Source: JBEGTT01 sp041179245
Lineage (GTDB): Bacteria; Pseudomonadota; Gammaproteobacteria; Burkholderiales; Rhodocyclaceae
Length of the DNA stretch: 7,395 nucleotides
NCBI GenBank assembly: GCA_041179245.1
Contig: JBEGTT010000235.1
Location: 1-7,395, forward strand
Direction of reading: 5' to 3'
A program made the position numbers and the translations under genes. The notes under the pieces are model-generated. The model did no database searches. It saw nothing but the letters and a program-made list of their open reading frames with translations, and was not told the DNA's origin. Shown piece by piece: positions 6,593 to 7,395 of this stretch (positions are counted from its first letter, which is position 1; each line of letters begins with the position of its first letter).

Positions 6593-6629
6593 GGACCCGA
6601 AAGCACTTATAGGTACTGCTTACTACGAA

Positions 6630-7157
6630 CTACTTAACTGCTTTTTTGCCAGGGCCAATAATCATGACCATCTGACGGCCTTCCATTTTAGGCATTTGCT
6701 CGACGATGCCATGCACGTCAAGATCAACCTTAATTCGTTCTAGCTGGCGCATCCCAAATTCCTGATGGGCCATCTCTCGTCCCCGGAAACGCAAGGTCAC
6801 TTTGACCTTATCGCCTTCTTCCAAGAAACGAATCATATTTCTCAGTTTAATCTGGTAGTCATTTTCATCGGTACCTGGCCTTAGCTTGATTTCCTTGACC
6901 TGTACCTGTTTCTGCTTGAGCTTGGCTTCGTGGGCTTTCTTGGCTTCTTGATACTTAAACTTGCCAAAGTCCATGACGCGACAGACAGGTGGGGTTGCCG
7001 TTGGGGCAATCTCAACCAAATCAACGCCAGCTTCATCCGCCATTTGCAGGGCTGTGCGAACACTGACTACACCAATTTGCTCACCATCTACGCCAATCAG
7101 GCGGATTTCTGGGGCAACAATTTCTTCGTTGACGCGATGCGTCTTGGTTAGAGCGAT
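6630..7157 (-). CDS. infC: Translation initiation factor IF-3, ATC start
   Basis: IF-3 binds the 30S subunit, keeps it apart from 50S, and checks the start codon and initiator tRNA. From the ATC at 7157 the protein has 175 residues (E. coli 180). The N-domain runs to about residue 65 (THRVNEEI, IRLIGVDGEQIGVVS, EAGVDLVEIAPTATPPVCRV), followed by a Lys-rich linker helix (DFGKFKYQEAKKAHEAKLKQ, continuing to KQVQVKE). The C-domain covers about 89-172 (KLRPGTDENDYQIKLRNM, RFRGREMAHQEFG, EQMPKMEGRQMVM). The ATC is preferred because AGGAG lies seven bases upstream and the protein then starts where the family does. IF-3 is known to start at AUU in E. coli and to repress its own non-AUG start. The reading frame stays open back to a TTG at 7244, but that extension overlaps the end of thrS and looks spurious. 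Confidence 0.95.
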   Translation of the reverse strand: MALTKTHRVNEEIVAPEIRLIGVDGEQIGVVSVRTALQMADEAGVDLVEIAPTATPPVCRVMDFGKFKYQEAKKAHEAKLKQKQVQVKEIKLRPGTDENDYQIKLRNMIRFLEEGDKVKVTLRFRGREMAHQEFGMRQLERIKVDLDVHGIVEQMPKMEGRQMVMIIGPGKKAVK

Positions 7158-7164
7158 GGTAAAA

Positions 7165-7169
7165 CTCCT
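7165..7169 (-). promoter_or_regulatory. Shine-Dalgarno sequence that fixes the infC ATC start
   Basis: AGGAG on the minus strand, seven bases (TTTTACC) before the ATC at 7157. No in-frame ATG, GTG or TTG stands at a proper distance from it, so it decides the start in favour of ATC. Confidence 0.8.
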
Positions 7170-7183
7170 GACATGATGATGTC
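7170..7183 (-). promoter_or_regulatory. Small hairpin immediately 5' of the infC Shine-Dalgarno sequence
   Basis: GACAT and ATGTC form a perfect five-base stem around a CATC loop, ending exactly where AGGAG begins. It may keep the ribosome binding site accessible or act in control of infC. The stem is short and may also be chance. Confidence 0.3.
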
Positions 7184-7209
7184 TGTAATGGACAAAACTA
7201 AGCCGTGCC

Positions 7210-7395
7210 TTATCGCGCTGCGACTTCTTTTTGAAGCCTCTCAATCAGGATTTTCAACGGGAGTGATCCCAAATCCTGACCGCCACGAGTACGCACGGCC
7301 ACCAGTCCGTCTGCCTTTTCTTTATCACCAACAATGAGCTGGTAAGGCAAGCGATTCAAGCTATGTTCGCGGATTTTATAGGTTATTTTCTCGTT
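7210..7395 (-). CDS. thrS: Threonine--tRNA ligase, C-terminal 61 residues only
   Basis: Cytoplasmic class II synthetase that charges tRNA(Thr). Only the end of the C-terminal anticodon-binding domain (HGTP type) is in the window; the rest lies beyond the right edge. The frame reads NEKITYKIREHSLNRLPYQL, then IVGDKEKADGLVAVRTRGGQ and DLGSLPLKILIERLQ, and closes with TAA at 7210. This matches the E. coli ending (NEKIGFKIREHTL, YMLVVGDKE, VAVRTRRGKDLGS), although it stops some residues earlier, right after the last helix. The order thrS-infC-rpmI-rplT is the classic proteobacterial one. Here 52 bases separate thrS from the infC start. Identification rests on a short segment, but context and wording agree. 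Confidence 0.95.
   Translation of the reverse strand, partial: NEKITYKIREHSLNRLPYQLIVGDKEKADGLVAVRTRGGQDLGSLPLKILIERLQKEVAAR

Noticed and set aside
6606..6611. TATAAG on the minus strand in the infC-rpmI spacer, a possible -10 box
   Set aside because: No acceptable -35 hexamer lies 15-18 bases upstream, and the same bases fall in the loop of a possible RNA stem.
7148..7174. Eight-residue ORF (MSGVLPSL) spanning the infC Shine-Dalgarno sequence and ATC start
   Set aside because: Its ATG lies in the small hairpin and has no Shine-Dalgarno sequence of its own; at this length it is expected by chance.
1..7395. A hidden novel system such as defence genes, a mobile element, or CRISPR
   Set aside because: Coding density is close to complete with intact housekeeping genes in a classic order. 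I saw no direct repeats, transposase, integrase or atypical composition.

Overview
The window is an ordinary, well-conserved housekeeping locus of a proteobacterium. All genes lie on the minus strand, so the biological order runs from high to low coordinates: thrS (3' end only) - infC - rpmI - rplT - [terminator] - pheS - pheT - ihfA - MerR-family regulator - glmS (5' part, cut by the window edge). Protein wording points to a betaproteobacterium, probably of the Burkholderiales type. Examples are the L35 core with [21 protein letters not shown], the IF3 C-domain, and the PheS and PheT sequences. Base composition looks roughly balanced by eye. This placement is inference from remembered families, not a search result.

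Region by region. 7210-7395 holds the last 61 residues of threonyl-tRNA synthetase. 7158-7209 is a 52-base spacer with a small hairpin and a clear Shine-Dalgarno sequence serving infC, whose start is best read as the rare codon ATC at 7157. 6541-6629 is an 89-base leader before rpmI with a 28-base hairpin, a plausible place for L20 or other translational control. rpmI and rplT follow with strong ribosome binding sites. 5865-5971 carries a textbook Rho-independent terminator, a 10-base perfect palindrome, and a nine-residue micro-ORF whose stop overlaps the pheS start. pheS and pheT follow, then ihfA 27 bases later, then a small MerR-type regulator overlapping the end of ihfA. glmS begins 21 bases after the regulator.

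How the genes work together. The upstream group supplies translation (a tRNA synthetase, an initiation factor and two 50S proteins). pheS and pheT encode the two subunits of phenylalanyl-tRNA synthetase. ihfA encodes one half of the IHF nucleoid protein. The MerR-like protein is the uncharacterised regulator commonly found beside ihfA. GlmS makes glucosamine-6-phosphate for the cell wall and is the least expected member here; the close same-strand spacing suggests co-transcription.

I found no mobile element, CRISPR array, phage gene, defence cassette or tRNA gene, and no convincing undescribed system. The points worth a second look are regulatory: the non-canonical infC start, the rpmI leader hairpin, the terminator/micro-ORF arrangement before pheS, and the glmS linkage.
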